Origin: Magnaporthiopsis rhizophila
Taxonomy: Eukaryota; Ascomycota; Sordariomycetes; Magnaporthales; Magnaporthaceae
NCBI GenBank assembly: GCA_003049465.1
Contig: PYSS01000040.1
Coordinates: 186,001 to 250,000 of the forward strand
Direction: 5' to 3'
DNA: 64,000 nucleotides
Shown: positions 45,382 to 55,459 of the stretch, one piece after another
How positions within the stretch are numbered: position 1 is the stretch's first letter
How the letters are laid out: every line of letters starts with the position of its first letter
Program-made: the position numbers and the translations under genes
Notes under the pieces: generated by a model
Told to the model about the DNA's origin: nothing
Seen by the model: only the letters and a program-made list of their open reading frames with translations
Database searches by the model: none

Positions 45382-46185
45382 ATGGGCTGGTTCTGGCAGA
45401 GCCCCCCGAGGTCGCCTGCTGAGGGCAAGCCCGCGCCTTCAAGCGCCCAGAGCGATACCCAAACCCCTCCAAAGACGTCACCGGCCCAAGGTGACTCGTC
45501 AATGGACCCCGAGGTCGCCAAATTCCTCGCGCAGTTCCAGGCCGAGCTCAACGGCAGCAAGGACGTATCCGCCGCACCCAAACCGGCAGCACGAGCCGGC
45601 CCGTCCTCATCGTGGTTCTCGTTACGCTCGACCCCTCCCACCGCCAGCCAAGACCCCTCCTCCTCCTCAAGCACATTCGCCCGCTCAGGCGCAACATCAT
45701 CAGCACAAACAACCACCACCGCCGCGGAGACGAGCGGGCCCGAGGCCATGGCGGCGTCCATCGAGCCGGCGCCGTCGTCGTGCCGGCAGGCGTTCGACTT
45801 GGCATTTCATTGCAACGGGCTGGGCGGGCAGTGGAACGCCGTATACCGCTACGGCGGGCTGCGCAACTGCTCGGACCAGTGGAACGACTTTTGGTTCTGC
45901 ATGCGCGTCAAGTCGTACTCGCCCGAGCTCCGCGCGGCGGCGTACAGGCGGCGCCAGCGGGACAAGGACCTCGCGCGTTACGGGCCGGGAATGCCCAGCA
46001 GCGAGGACGTCTGGGTCAGCCGCGACCGCAAGGTCGAGCCGGGCACCGAGTTCGTCGCGCCTATGCCCGAGCTGGCTGCGGACTTTGACTCGGTCGAGTG
46101 GAGCCGCGCGGAGAACGAGCGCCGACGGAGGATCCGGGAGGGCTTGGGCTTTGTTGATAAAGGCCCGCGAGCTGGGGCTGCTTGA
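45382..46185 (+). CDS. EMI1: EMI1-like DUF3128 protein with twin CX9C motif
   Basis: A 267-residue single-exon protein. The conserved block is CRQAFDLAFHC (Cys 134 and 144) and CSDQWNDFWFC (Cys 163 and 173): two CX9C motifs in a helical hairpin, as in small proteins oxidised by Mia40 in the mitochondrial intermembrane space. This is the DUF3128/early-meiotic-induction family. The sequence after it (VKSYSPELRAAAYRRR) is also typical. The N-terminal about 120 residues are Ser/Thr/Pro/Ala-rich and look disordered. Yeast Emi1 is shorter. Role in the fungus is not known from sequence. The ATG at 45382 is the first in frame, and the frame is open right to the stop. Confidence 0.88.
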   Translation: MGWFWQSPPRSPAEGKPAPSSAQSDTQTPPKTSPAQGDSSMDPEVAKFLAQFQAELNGSKDVSAAPKPAARAGPSSSWFSLRSTPPTASQDPSSSSSTFARSGATSSAQTTTTAAETSGPEAMAASIEPAPSSCRQAFDLAFHCNGLGGQWNAVYRYGGLRNCSDQWNDFWFCMRVKSYSPELRAAAYRRRQRDKDLARYGPGMPSSEDVWVSRDRKVEPGTEFVAPMPELAADFDSVEWSRAENERRRRIREGLGFVDKGPRAGAA

Positions 46186-46452
46186 TCATCTACCTCCTCC
46201 TCTTTGATGATGGTCTGTTTGGGCCAGTAGAACTGGTTGTTACTTTCTTTCATGCGTGATTCGGCGGGCTCAAGGCTGATGTCCATGGTTTATTGAATCC
46301 GTTGGTTCCAGACCAGACATGTCTACTGGTTCAATTCTCGCATTCCTGTCCAAGCGTCCGTGGACTCCGTTACGTGAAACAATGAGGCTTCGAAATCGAA
46401 ACAGAATCTGCAATATATAACCCTCCCCTTCACCTTGCCCTGGCTGGTCGGA

Positions 46453-49400
46453 TTACGTATAATCCACCGGCACAGTATGCACCTCGACATGCGTACTCGT
46501 CCTAGGGCTAGCCGCCAGCTCTGGCGTCACCTCTCGTTTACGTTTCTTGCCTTCGCCTGCTCTAACTCCTCTCGTATCCGAGACGCTCACATTTTGCGGC
46601 ATGGTCGTCGGTGCCTCTCTGATGATAAAAGTATAAAGTTAGTATATTCTCCGCCTCAGAGGCTTTTCGGCTTTCGTACTGCTTACCGCATGTTTGCTCT
46701 TTGGTCGGGTTGGCCAACCACATCCCCGTCCAGGAAATTCGGCTGCTCAGCGCACCCGGCGATTGGATGTCTCCATGTGCTCGTCAGATCTTCGGCCCCC
46801 TTCATCCTAGCTCCTTGATCCAGTGTCTGGTTCTCGGACTCGCTCTCCAAGTTGAGCTGCGCCAGCCCCTCGGGGTTGTCCTCCCACTCCTTTGGCAGGA
46901 GTGCAAGCCATGTCGTGGTCAACTTGTCCCGCAGCTCCTTCTCAGGGACCTCGTTCTCCACCCAGGTCCTTGCCTTCATGGCCATCAGCTGCCAGAGTTC
47001 CGCGCAGTCTTGGAAGTGCTTCTCGAGAAGCGCAACAACCATCAACGTGTGCGAGGCCTTGGCCGGGACACCAAGGATTGTAGCTGTAGCTGCTTCGCCG
47101 GCGGTATGCTCCTCCTCTCCCCAGCAGTATCGCCTGAGCTCCGAGGTTACGCTGTGGTAATGGGCACCCAGACCTGCCTTTAGCCCTTCCCAAGTGCTGC
47201 CGCCTGGGAAGCTAAATGCGCCGTTCAAGTGCTGAGATGACAGGAGGCCTCGGACGAATAGCTTTTGCCTCTTGATATTGCGCTTGTCATATCCTGCAAA
47301 CCCGGAGATGCTCCTCGGGAAGACGGGAAGCTCTTGGATGTCATCTAGCCCTAGCAGAACATGATCGTGGCACATGAAATCGGTAGTTGATGGGCCCTTG
47401 GAATGGAAGCCAACTGCAGCGACGGCCTGTGAAAAAGAGCTCTGGGGGCGTCTTGGCCCTTGACAATAAGATTTAAATTCTTGTTGTGCTTGGATAGGTG
47501 CTTGGTGATTTGGGAAAGAGGATCTTAGTGGGCTCATGCGGTATGAAAAGCTACGCCTGTCAGCCATGGGTCTGCCAATCGCAACCGGGGCGATATCCCT
47601 AGGTGCATTCGGATCGGGGCTGGCTCCCTGCTTTCTGCTGCTTTCCTCCGACAGGAAGAAGCTGGTCCACTGGGATACGGTGCAAAATCTGCATCCCAAC
47701 GTCTCCGCGAGCGATTTCGTGTGCTCGTCCGATGCCGTCCTGATCATCCCGGCTTCTGAGGGAAGTGGTTGAGGAAGATCGTTCAGTATAGCTTTGGCGG
47801 CGAGAGTGTGGACTGTGTCGTCTCTGGTGACTGACCCCTTCAGGGGTACCACGAAGCGTGGAGGCGTCGTTGCATGAGGGACGTCATTTTTTCGAGACAG
47901 CCATACAGCCACGGACTGAACACTTGCAGGCTTCGGTATTGTGCTCAAGAGGAGAAAGACGCGCCCTTTTTGGAAAAGGTTTACGCTTTGCGGGCTCGAC
48001 GGTGACCGGAGAAAATGGGGCAACAGATGTCCTAGTGAATGTTACGGGTTTTTTTTCGTGTTAGCCACAGGGTCTGTTAGAAACAAGACCGTAGCGCCCT
48101 CTGCTCAAACCTACCATTCTCATGGCCTTGTAGATCCTGCTCAGCCACTCCCTGGAGTTCGACCTCCATGTCAAGGTGGTCTGTCAATGCCGCCCGCGTC
48201 ATGGCCACGACGCGATCCTCCCAGCCGTCTTGGGTGGGGGGGGGGGGGNNNNNNNNNNNNNNNNNGGGGGGGGGGGGGCACAATCTCAGAGTAACCGCCG
48301 CCAGCGGTCGCCAGGCCTTCGACCAGGGAGTGAGATACTTGATCCCCGACGCCAAGTGCGAAGAGGCGAAACATTCCGTCGGACTGCCGTCTTGCCTCGC
48401 GAACGAACTGGTGGTTTCGTCATGGCGCCACACCTCTCCGTCCGTCAGGGCGATGACATCGGCCCTGATTGACTTGTCCCTGGCAGCCAGGATGGCCTGT
48501 ATGGCCGGCAGGAGCTCCGTCCCACCCATGTCTAACTTGAATTCTCGGTCCACGAACATGAGAGCCTCCTACAGGGAGCTCTGTGTACTCGGCCGACTTG
48601 GGCCAGAGGTTCATGTAGGAGCTCCCAAAGCACCACACGTTGAACTTGCGATGCACGGGGATCCTTTTAAGGAGGAACTGCATTGCGGACTTGAGCGATT
48701 CCATCTTGTCGTCCATCGACCCGGAGCGATCTGCCAGGAAGATGACTTCGCCACCGCCATCTCGAGCGTGGCAGTTCACATCGACTGTGTGGCTGAGAAG
48801 AAATCTGGGCGGTATTGTGAGCATCACCGCCGCCTGATTCTCGTGCGCCGAGTGGATTTCTAGGATTGCCTTTGGAGCGGACGCCTGGCCTTCCTGCAAC
48901 TCGGTCTCAATGTCGAGCACGAAATCCCGCCCAAGGTCTGTGCGCTCGGCTGTGAGCGTCACCGACACGGGCCCTCCGTTTCCGTCCGCCGAGGCCCCAT
49001 TCTCGGCGCCGACGGGTGCTGTCAGCTCTGTCCACGTCTGTGCATCACGTCGACGAGAACCTCTCTCAACTGTGACCTCGTGGCTTGGGCTGGACACTTT
49101 GGTCACTGTCTCGCCTGTCTCGATGTGAATGCGAAGTGACAGACCGCGCGAAACACCTTCCGAGGCCAAGTCGAGGTGAACATCTGGCGGCGCTTCGCCG
49201 TATCGAGGGGCGAGGCTGGTGGGGATCGCCAAGCTCATGGCATCGAACTTTGCGTCGACATCACCGGGCACCCGGCGTTTCAGCTCCATGACAAAGCCGA
49301 TCTCGACCTTCACTTTTGTGTTGGCCGGTATGTTGCCAAGCATCGCATTGAAGATCTCGGGCGTGGCCTCGTTGAGCAAGCTAGCTGTGACCCGACGTTT

Positions 49401-49883
49401 CAAAGCCCCTGCGAATCCCTCCATAGCTTCTTGCTTGGGCTTTACATGTCCTCTGAGCGTCTTGTTCTGCCCAAAACGGCAGCTGAAGGCGTTGACGGCG
49501 CAGCCGGCGGGCAGCGGGAAGGTGTAGCCGCTTTTCTCGATGGGCTCATCCGAGCCATTGAAATACAGCTGAGTTGCGGTGACCTTGGCCACGTCCTGGA
49601 CGATACGGACGTTGATGGCGACTGACAGCGGCACCAGGAGGCAGAGAGGTGTCTCATCCTGGACGGGAGGTACCACGACGGCGAAACTAGGGAACCTTTT
49701 GTTTTCTGCCTTTGCCGCTGCCACCGTGGGTGCGTATGTACCCTGCGCGTGGCGATTTTGCGTTCTCCCGCCCCCTCCATGGCCGTTCAGTGTCAAATTG
49801 GTAGGTTGGCGATAGTGCGGTACGCCGGGCGGCGGCGGCTCCTGAGGATCCCAGAATATTCCCGTTGGAAGGGAACTAATGTC
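46453..49883 (-). pseudogene. VIT- and von Willebrand A-domain protein, broken gene across an assembly gap
   Basis: Family members have an N-terminal VIT domain, a vWA domain and a long C-terminus. Here the VIT part (LCLLVPLSVAINVRIVQDV ... YTFPLPAGCAV) and the vWA start with its MIDAS (FLADRSGSMDDKM) are intact from about 49883 to 48585. Then come a frame change and a TAG at 48571-48569, a second frame change near 48415, and a poly-G/N gap at 48236-48278. Beyond the gap the frame resumes (GWEDRVVAMTRAAL). An exon ends at 48115, another runs 48031-46687, and a last exon 46618-46453 ends EVHTVPVDYT; these join in phase. No start codon is seen; a CTAG acceptor at about 49884 suggests a missing first exon. 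The gap makes sequence error a real alternative to true decay. Confidence 0.72.
48236..48278. other. Assembly gap (17 N) flanked on both sides by poly-G
   Basis: Seventeen Ns at 48249-48265 with 13 G on each side (48236-48248 and 48266-48278), inside the vWA-domain reading frame. It has the same form as the gap near 14.5 kb. Confidence 0.9.
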
Positions 49884-49929
49884 CTAGAGAGGCGTTATTG
49901 GTGGCAGACAAGGAGGCTGTGTGGCCAGG

Positions 49930-52302
49930 ATGTATGTCAGGGTTGCGGTCAGGCTGTGGTCTTTTTGCGTCCTGCCAGGCACTAAAAATTCACCAGCCGC
50001 CAGCGTGGCATCTCCTCTCTCATTCGGCGATTGCTTCCTCATCTCCAAGCTGTGCTGGAAGCTGGCGCAGGCTTTTACGAGTGGTCGGAACACGGCTCCT
50101 GCCGAATTTCGCGAGGTCGAGAATCAGCTGTACTCGCTCAGTGCTGTCCTCGATGGCTTGCAGAATGCGAGGGGCAATGGTGTTGCGACCAGTCACGCCG
50201 AAAAGAAGATCGACGACAGATGGAGCACAGCCGACAAGATCCTCCTCAACTGCAGGGAGACCCTCGAGCACCTCGAAGCCGTCGTGAAAAAGTATGCCGA
50301 GGTCGACCAGGTGCGGGATATGTTACTTCCCCGAATCAAGCGCTGGAGCAGCGATCTATCCAGGAACTGGAAGAAGGTTGCCTGGACAAAGGAGAAGGGC
50401 GATCTCGCTGCCCTTGGGAGCCGGATAGCTGTCCGTACGAACGGTCTGAGCTTGGTATTGGCTACGATAACCGAGTATGTGTCGTTTCCGCCACCTCTCC
50501 TCGTTTGGCGTCGCTCGCTTGGTCGAGACTTTAGTGGCTAAGCCTTTGGTTACCTTATAGCTTCCGGACTGGTCGGATCGAAAACCGGGTCGAGCAAAGC
50601 TCCGAGATGTTGAGGGAGATCTATGGATGGTACAAGGAGAACCTAAAAGGTGCGGCGGTTGCCGTGGTCCGGGAGAAAGGGTCCGCTACCGAATAGACGA
50701 CAACCACGCCGCCGTCGCCACGGTTCGAACTCCACGTCCACACTTCGCGTGGTCTTCGGCTTGTGTGCCCGAGGGTTAGCCTCAACGCCCACGGCCTCCT
50801 GGCGGATGATTCGGCTCAACGGCGGGAACTTTCTCCGAGTCCGTTCGTTTGCTGCTGCGGCGAGTCCGCGGGCGGCCTTGGCGGACACGCTAGTTCTGTG
50901 AAAGCTTTTCGAAGTACCCCTTGGGCCACTTCTTCTTCGGCGTGCCGTCGTTGGTCGAAAACTGCCTACTCAGATATACTAACGTTTTGGCGAACGTCGA
51001 TAGTTACCCATCTTACGTTCTCAGCGCGAATTGGAGGTCCAGAGATGCAGTGGACTGTGGAAAAGCTCGTGGACACCTCGACGAGCCGGCTGGTATCAAT
51101 CCGCATCAAGCGAGTTCCCGCCAGTTGTAAGCGCTCTCGGATCTTGGCCAACACGCGTCTCCGGTCCCACGAAAGACTAACACATAAAAGTCGTCGCCGA
51201 ATTCGAGGAATCCTTCATCTGTCCACTCGTTCTGCAGGCCGCACAGGAGAAGTTACAAGGCGGGGACGGCAGCATGACGGTGTATCTACAACCTGGCACC
51301 GAGACCGCGGACCCTTGCATCCTCAGCATTGCAGCGTAGGTTGATGGTTTCGTAGTGATACGGCCAACCGAACGGGGAAGATCAACTTAGTAAAAGCCCT
51401 CTTATAGAGACTTGAATAAAATCCAACCTCTGGTCGATTCTGTGACTTTCGCGAACGGCCAGCGGAGCTACTGCCGAGAATATGTCCAGAGCGTCTCAAT
51501 GCTCCAGTACAGCTCTCTAGTCAGGCCGGCTGTAGGAAACGCCCATTCCAGCATCCCGTTCCTCAAGCCACTGCCGCACGGGGAGATCTGCATCACATTC
51601 GAGCAAGCAGACGACGACACTCATGGGCAAGACGATGTGATGCAGGTCCTTGTCCTGTGTATGGAATCCCCGTACGCTGACGTTGGTCCTCGAAGTCAAT
51701 GCTAACAATCGCCTGGTGAAGTGAAACACGATACCTCGCCGAAGTTAAATCAGGGCAACGCGACCCTGAAGCTTGAGAATGTGCTCTGCGACAGCTTTTC
51801 TTCATCTCCCGAAAACGACGGGACGGGCTTCCGACCCATGGATGTAACATTCCAGCTGACTACGGCAAAAGGTACGCGCGAGCCCCATACAAACGAAGAC
51901 CAAAAGCTAATCATGGTTGCATTTCTTTAGCCGCGGCTGAGCTACACCAACGCGTCGAGGAGATGCGGATGGAGCTCTTCATTCTCAAGTTGGTTCGCCC
52001 CGAAGAAGGAGAAGAGGGTATCCTTCATCTGTAAGCTGCACAGCAAAACCTCCTATCGTACGCGTCTGTCCTTCTATCTGTTATCTGACTCGGCCGTCTT
52101 TTGCTGTACAATGATGTTTGGTAGGCAAGTTACGCACGTCCAGATCGAAAACGAGATCTTCATCCCCGCAGCGGAACTCACAATCTTACGCCACGCCGAG
52201 AGCGGGAAGAACCGGATGATCATCGCTACCCGAGACAAATGCACAATTCTAAGCCAGAGTCGTCAGTACAAGAAAGGAGAATCTGCCACCGTGGCTTGGT
52301 AG
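49930..52302 (+). CDS. Protein with a fungal STAND/HeLo-like N-terminal domain (tentative model)
   Basis: The N-terminal about 210 residues (SFGDCFLISKLCWKLAQAF ... DKILLNCRETLEHLEAVV ... TNGLSLVLATIT) look like the helical N-terminal domain of fungal STAND/NLR-type and related proteins. My exons are 49930-50474, 50561-50649, 51025-51126, 51191-51335, 51408-51658, 51722-51871, 51931-52030 and 52125-52302, all in phase, about 519 residues. The join across 50650-51024 is weak: without it the first protein stops at 50696 and a second gene would start at ATG 51045. Protein-like sequence (TWLVQLEEGG, YRFECGLRG) continues to about 52565 but is not reached in frame, so the 3' end may be wrong or damaged. 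The domain's natural start looks like GTG at 50003, not ATG. No NACHT or other effector domain is visible. Confidence 0.5.
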
Positions 52303-53261
52303 GCCGCTGACAGTGAGGCTGCCTGGTCTCTACCACACCCCACCTAGCCCCCAACGATTTCTTCTCCCCGCCAGATCACGCAACGGATACTGGCGCCGCG
52401 GAAAAATCCTCACCGGCGCCGACTTGGCTCGTACAGCTGGAAGAGGGCGGAAGGCGTCGAGTCTACAGGTTCGAATGCGGACTCAGGGGCCTGAGATTCC
52501 GTAACGCCCAATGTAGGTTCTCCATTTTGCCACGATTTCTTCGGAATGTTCAAGCTCAATATGCTTGAAGATGACTCTCAATACCTTGCCAGCGAACCGC
52601 GCGCTGGAGCTGGCCAGGCAGGCAATTTCGGGGGGCCTTCCATACAGGCCGGCATGACGTTTGGAGTGACGAAGGACTCGTACGAGGTAGGAACTGAGAG
52701 ACATGTGTCTGGTAGGGATTTAGGAGTTATGTACCCGGACAGTAGAATCAGAAAGCCACGGAAATTAGCTACCAGTCGCAGACTGAATGTTTGTTTCATT
52801 GCTTCACCGACACTCCGCGGTGGATGGGCGGCACCGAAGCGCTCCATTTCCGCCAAATCCGTCAGAACAAGGCTTTGCTCCTTCGCTTACCCTACCGTAT
52901 CGAGTCGACCGAGAAATGTCTTGATATAATAACGAGTTGCAAATTGGGCTGAAGCCAGGTTACAACCGTGAGCTGAACGCCGATATGAACGGGATCCGGC
53001 ACGCATCCAATGAGGCTGCTGGGGATGCCATGCAATATACCGCCCGCCGGCAGTTGCCACACTTTGTACGACAGCAGAGGTAGAGCTCATTTACGGGTGA
53101 ACGTGAGTGAAAAGCCCCAAAAGGGATACCTTTGCGAGGCCGTCACGACCGATCCTGGGTATAAAATCAACCCATCAAGGACGAGGCCTTATGTCGATCT
53201 AACAAGCCACAACCAGAACATCGTCCTAGAGACCGAACTACCTATCTCAAACACGGCAAAC
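52303..53261. other. Intergenic region with a possible last exon of the preceding gene
   Basis: The first about 260 bases are protein-like in one frame (see the preceding gene). The rest holds no ORF of note and is presumably the promoter of the secreted protein. Confidence 0.5.
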
Positions 53262-54593
53262 ATGCCACTCAAGTCCCACCTCCTCGCCGCAGCGTGCTGC
53301 CTGGCCTCCCTCGCCATCACCCCGGCCGCCGCGGTCTCGCAGGGCCTGGTAGCCGTGCGTCCCACCAAGCCCGACGCGCGGCTGGGCGCCATCCTCGGCC
53401 CCGCCATGGGCTTCCTGGAATGCAGCCAGGGGGACGTGACCGTCCAGGCGCTCTGCCGGGCCGTCGGCCTCAAAGCCAGCGCTGCGCTCGCCGCGGTAGC
53501 CGGCGGCGGTGTGCGCGTCGACAGCCGCGGGCTCGTCTTCACCTACGAGGACGGGACCACGCGCGGCGTCGACACGGGCCACAGCTGCACCGTGACGGCC
53601 GAGATCGAGCACATCCACGCCGAGGCCCGGCTCCTGGCCGACGCGTCGCTCGACTTCTCGGGCGGTGGCGGCAGCTTGTTGAGCAGCGCGAGCGACCCGG
53701 TGCTCTTCGTGGCCGAGCTCCCCGTCGAGTTGGCCGCGCACGTCGAGGTCAAACAAAAGTTCGGCACGCGCCTGCTGGGCAAGTGCCTCAACGTCGGCTC
53801 CAACAGCTTCCGGCTGGGCGGCGCCGTGACCACGACGGCCAAGGTGGCCGTGCTCTTCACGCTGGCGCCGGCGCCGCTGCGCACCGACGCGGAGGGCAAC
53901 TACGTCTTCACCATCCGGCCCGTGGTCAAAGTGGCAGCGCAGCTGGCCAACACGGACGTCAAGTTCAAAATCAGCGGCGTCAGCTTCCTCAACGGCTTGG
54001 CCACCGCAATCCTGGGCGGGACGTCGTCGCTGCTCAAAGCAGTGACCAGCATCCTCAAGGGCGACGGGCTCGGCGCCGTGTGGAAGCAGGTGCGGCAGCA
54101 CGTGCTCGACGTGACCGTGGGAGGGGTCCTCAGCCTGCCCTTTGACCTGCTCGACGGCCTGCTCGAGCTGGTCGCACGCGCCTACGTCGAGGAACGCAAG
54201 GGCGGAGCCGCCAAAGTCGCCGCCTACTCAGGCGAGATGGAGAAGAAGCTGCGCACAGCCGTGGCAAGCGCGCTCAAGCTGGACGCCAACGGCGAGCGCA
54301 GCTTCGTGCTGCGCAAGGAGATCGTCGACCTGGTGCGCAAGTTCGGCGACGGCGCCGACATCTGGCTGCCCGACAGGCCGGCCGGCTTCTGCTCGAGCGA
54401 CGCCGAGTGCAGCGATGCCAAGTTTTGCAACGGCATCGAGAAGTGCGTAGCTCATAAGTGCGTGGTCGGGTCGCGCCCCTGCGTCGGCGGCGATGAGACG
54501 TGCTCGGAGAGCTCCAAGAGGTGCCTCCCGAACTGCGGCGGCCGCGCCGGTAGGGTCTGCCCCAGGCTTTGGCGGGCCACGGAGCTGGAGTAG
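53262..54593 (+). CDS. Secreted protein with Cys-rich C-terminus, function unknown
   Basis: A 443-residue single-exon protein. The start is the ATG followed by a clear signal peptide (MPLKSHLLAAACCLASLAIT, cut probably after AAAVSQG). The body is Ala/Gly/Val-rich with no membrane span. The last about 60 residues carry ten or so cysteines in a pattern CSSDAECSDAKFCNGIEKC ... CVVGSRPC ... C ... CLPNC. That resembles the short Cys repeats in secreted eukaryotic and bacterial proteins (DUF4215 or disintegrin-like spacing). Coding GC is visibly higher than its flanks. I do not recognise a family for the main body. It may be a cell-wall or host-directed protein; that is inference only. Confidence 0.7.
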   Translation: MPLKSHLLAAACCLASLAITPAAAVSQGLVAVRPTKPDARLGAILGPAMGFLECSQGDVTVQALCRAVGLKASAALAAVAGGGVRVDSRGLVFTYEDGTTRGVDTGHSCTVTAEIEHIHAEARLLADASLDFSGGGGSLLSSASDPVLFVAELPVELAAHVEVKQKFGTRLLGKCLNVGSNSFRLGGAVTTTAKVAVLFTLAPAPLRTDAEGNYVFTIRPVVKVAAQLANTDVKFKISGVSFLNGLATAILGGTSSLLKAVTSILKGDGLGAVWKQVRQHVLDVTVGGVLSLPFDLLDGLLELVARAYVEERKGGAAKVAAYSGEMEKKLRTAVASALKLDANGERSFVLRKEIVDLVRKFGDGADIWLPDRPAGFCSSDAECSDAKFCNGIEKCVAHKCVVGSRPCVGGDETCSESSKRCLPNCGGRAGRVCPRLWRATELE

Positions 54594-55459
54594 GGGGGCT
54601 GTCTGGTCATGGGCGAGTAGAACGCGGTGTAAGGGTCGTTAGAGGTGGAACTGTCGCTGTAGACGGAAAGATCATGTAGGGAAGAGGACCCATATTAGTG
54701 TGTGTAGAGAACGAAAGTATTTGAGTTATTCCCCTCGCACAAGCCCGCGATATAGACAATGGACTGCACTGACAGACGTATGATCTGGATCATACGAGGT
54801 GCTCCCAATCTTCCCGACTGTCTGGCTGGCCAACTCTGCTTTTGGGGCGTGATGTACCCGACTTGTAGGAGGCTGTTTGAGGCCTCCTGCAAGCATAGCA
54901 GCAAAAATGAAGCTATTCGCAATTAGAAATAACGCCTGACCCGCGGTATATATATATTTTAATTGTCTGGGTCGGAAGGCTGGTTTTTTTACCCTTTTTT
55001 TTGGCATTTCAAAGGAATAGTTAGGTTGTTGACGGGCGCTGGCTTTTATCGTCTGCCCGTGTCTTGGCACGAACAGTCTCGGTGAGAGAGAGCAATGAAA
55101 ACTCTACCTTTTGACACTGCCCTTGGTTCTGCATGGTGGCACTGGGAGCTGGATGGAAAGGGACGAAAATCAGGTCACAGAGAGGAGCAAAATAACTGAA
55201 CGCCATTGATCATTGGGAATCCTGATTAAAGTACAAACCGCGCAGTGAATAACCGCCGAAAACTTTTCTCCAGTGAATTCGTCATGTCATTACAAGAAAG
55301 AAAGAGAAATGGCAAAGCAAGCTGCTGTCTAGCCCCTATGAATGCAAGGAGATCCCGAAAACCTCCAACCAAACACCTTTCCCGAATGTATTACGAGCGC
55401 GCGCTGCAACTCGTCTGCTGAAAAGAAGAAAGAAAAAGGACTGCTTTGCTGAGAGGAAT
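54594..55459. other. Intergenic region between convergent genes
   Basis: About 870 bases with AT-rich tracts (a TATATATATTTTAATT stretch near 54948). It holds the 3' ends of the secreted protein and HSP70. No gene seen. Confidence 0.65.

Noticed and set aside
48569..48590. 20-nt GT...AG span that would remove the vWA frame break
   Set aside because: Far below the shortest workable spliceosomal intron.
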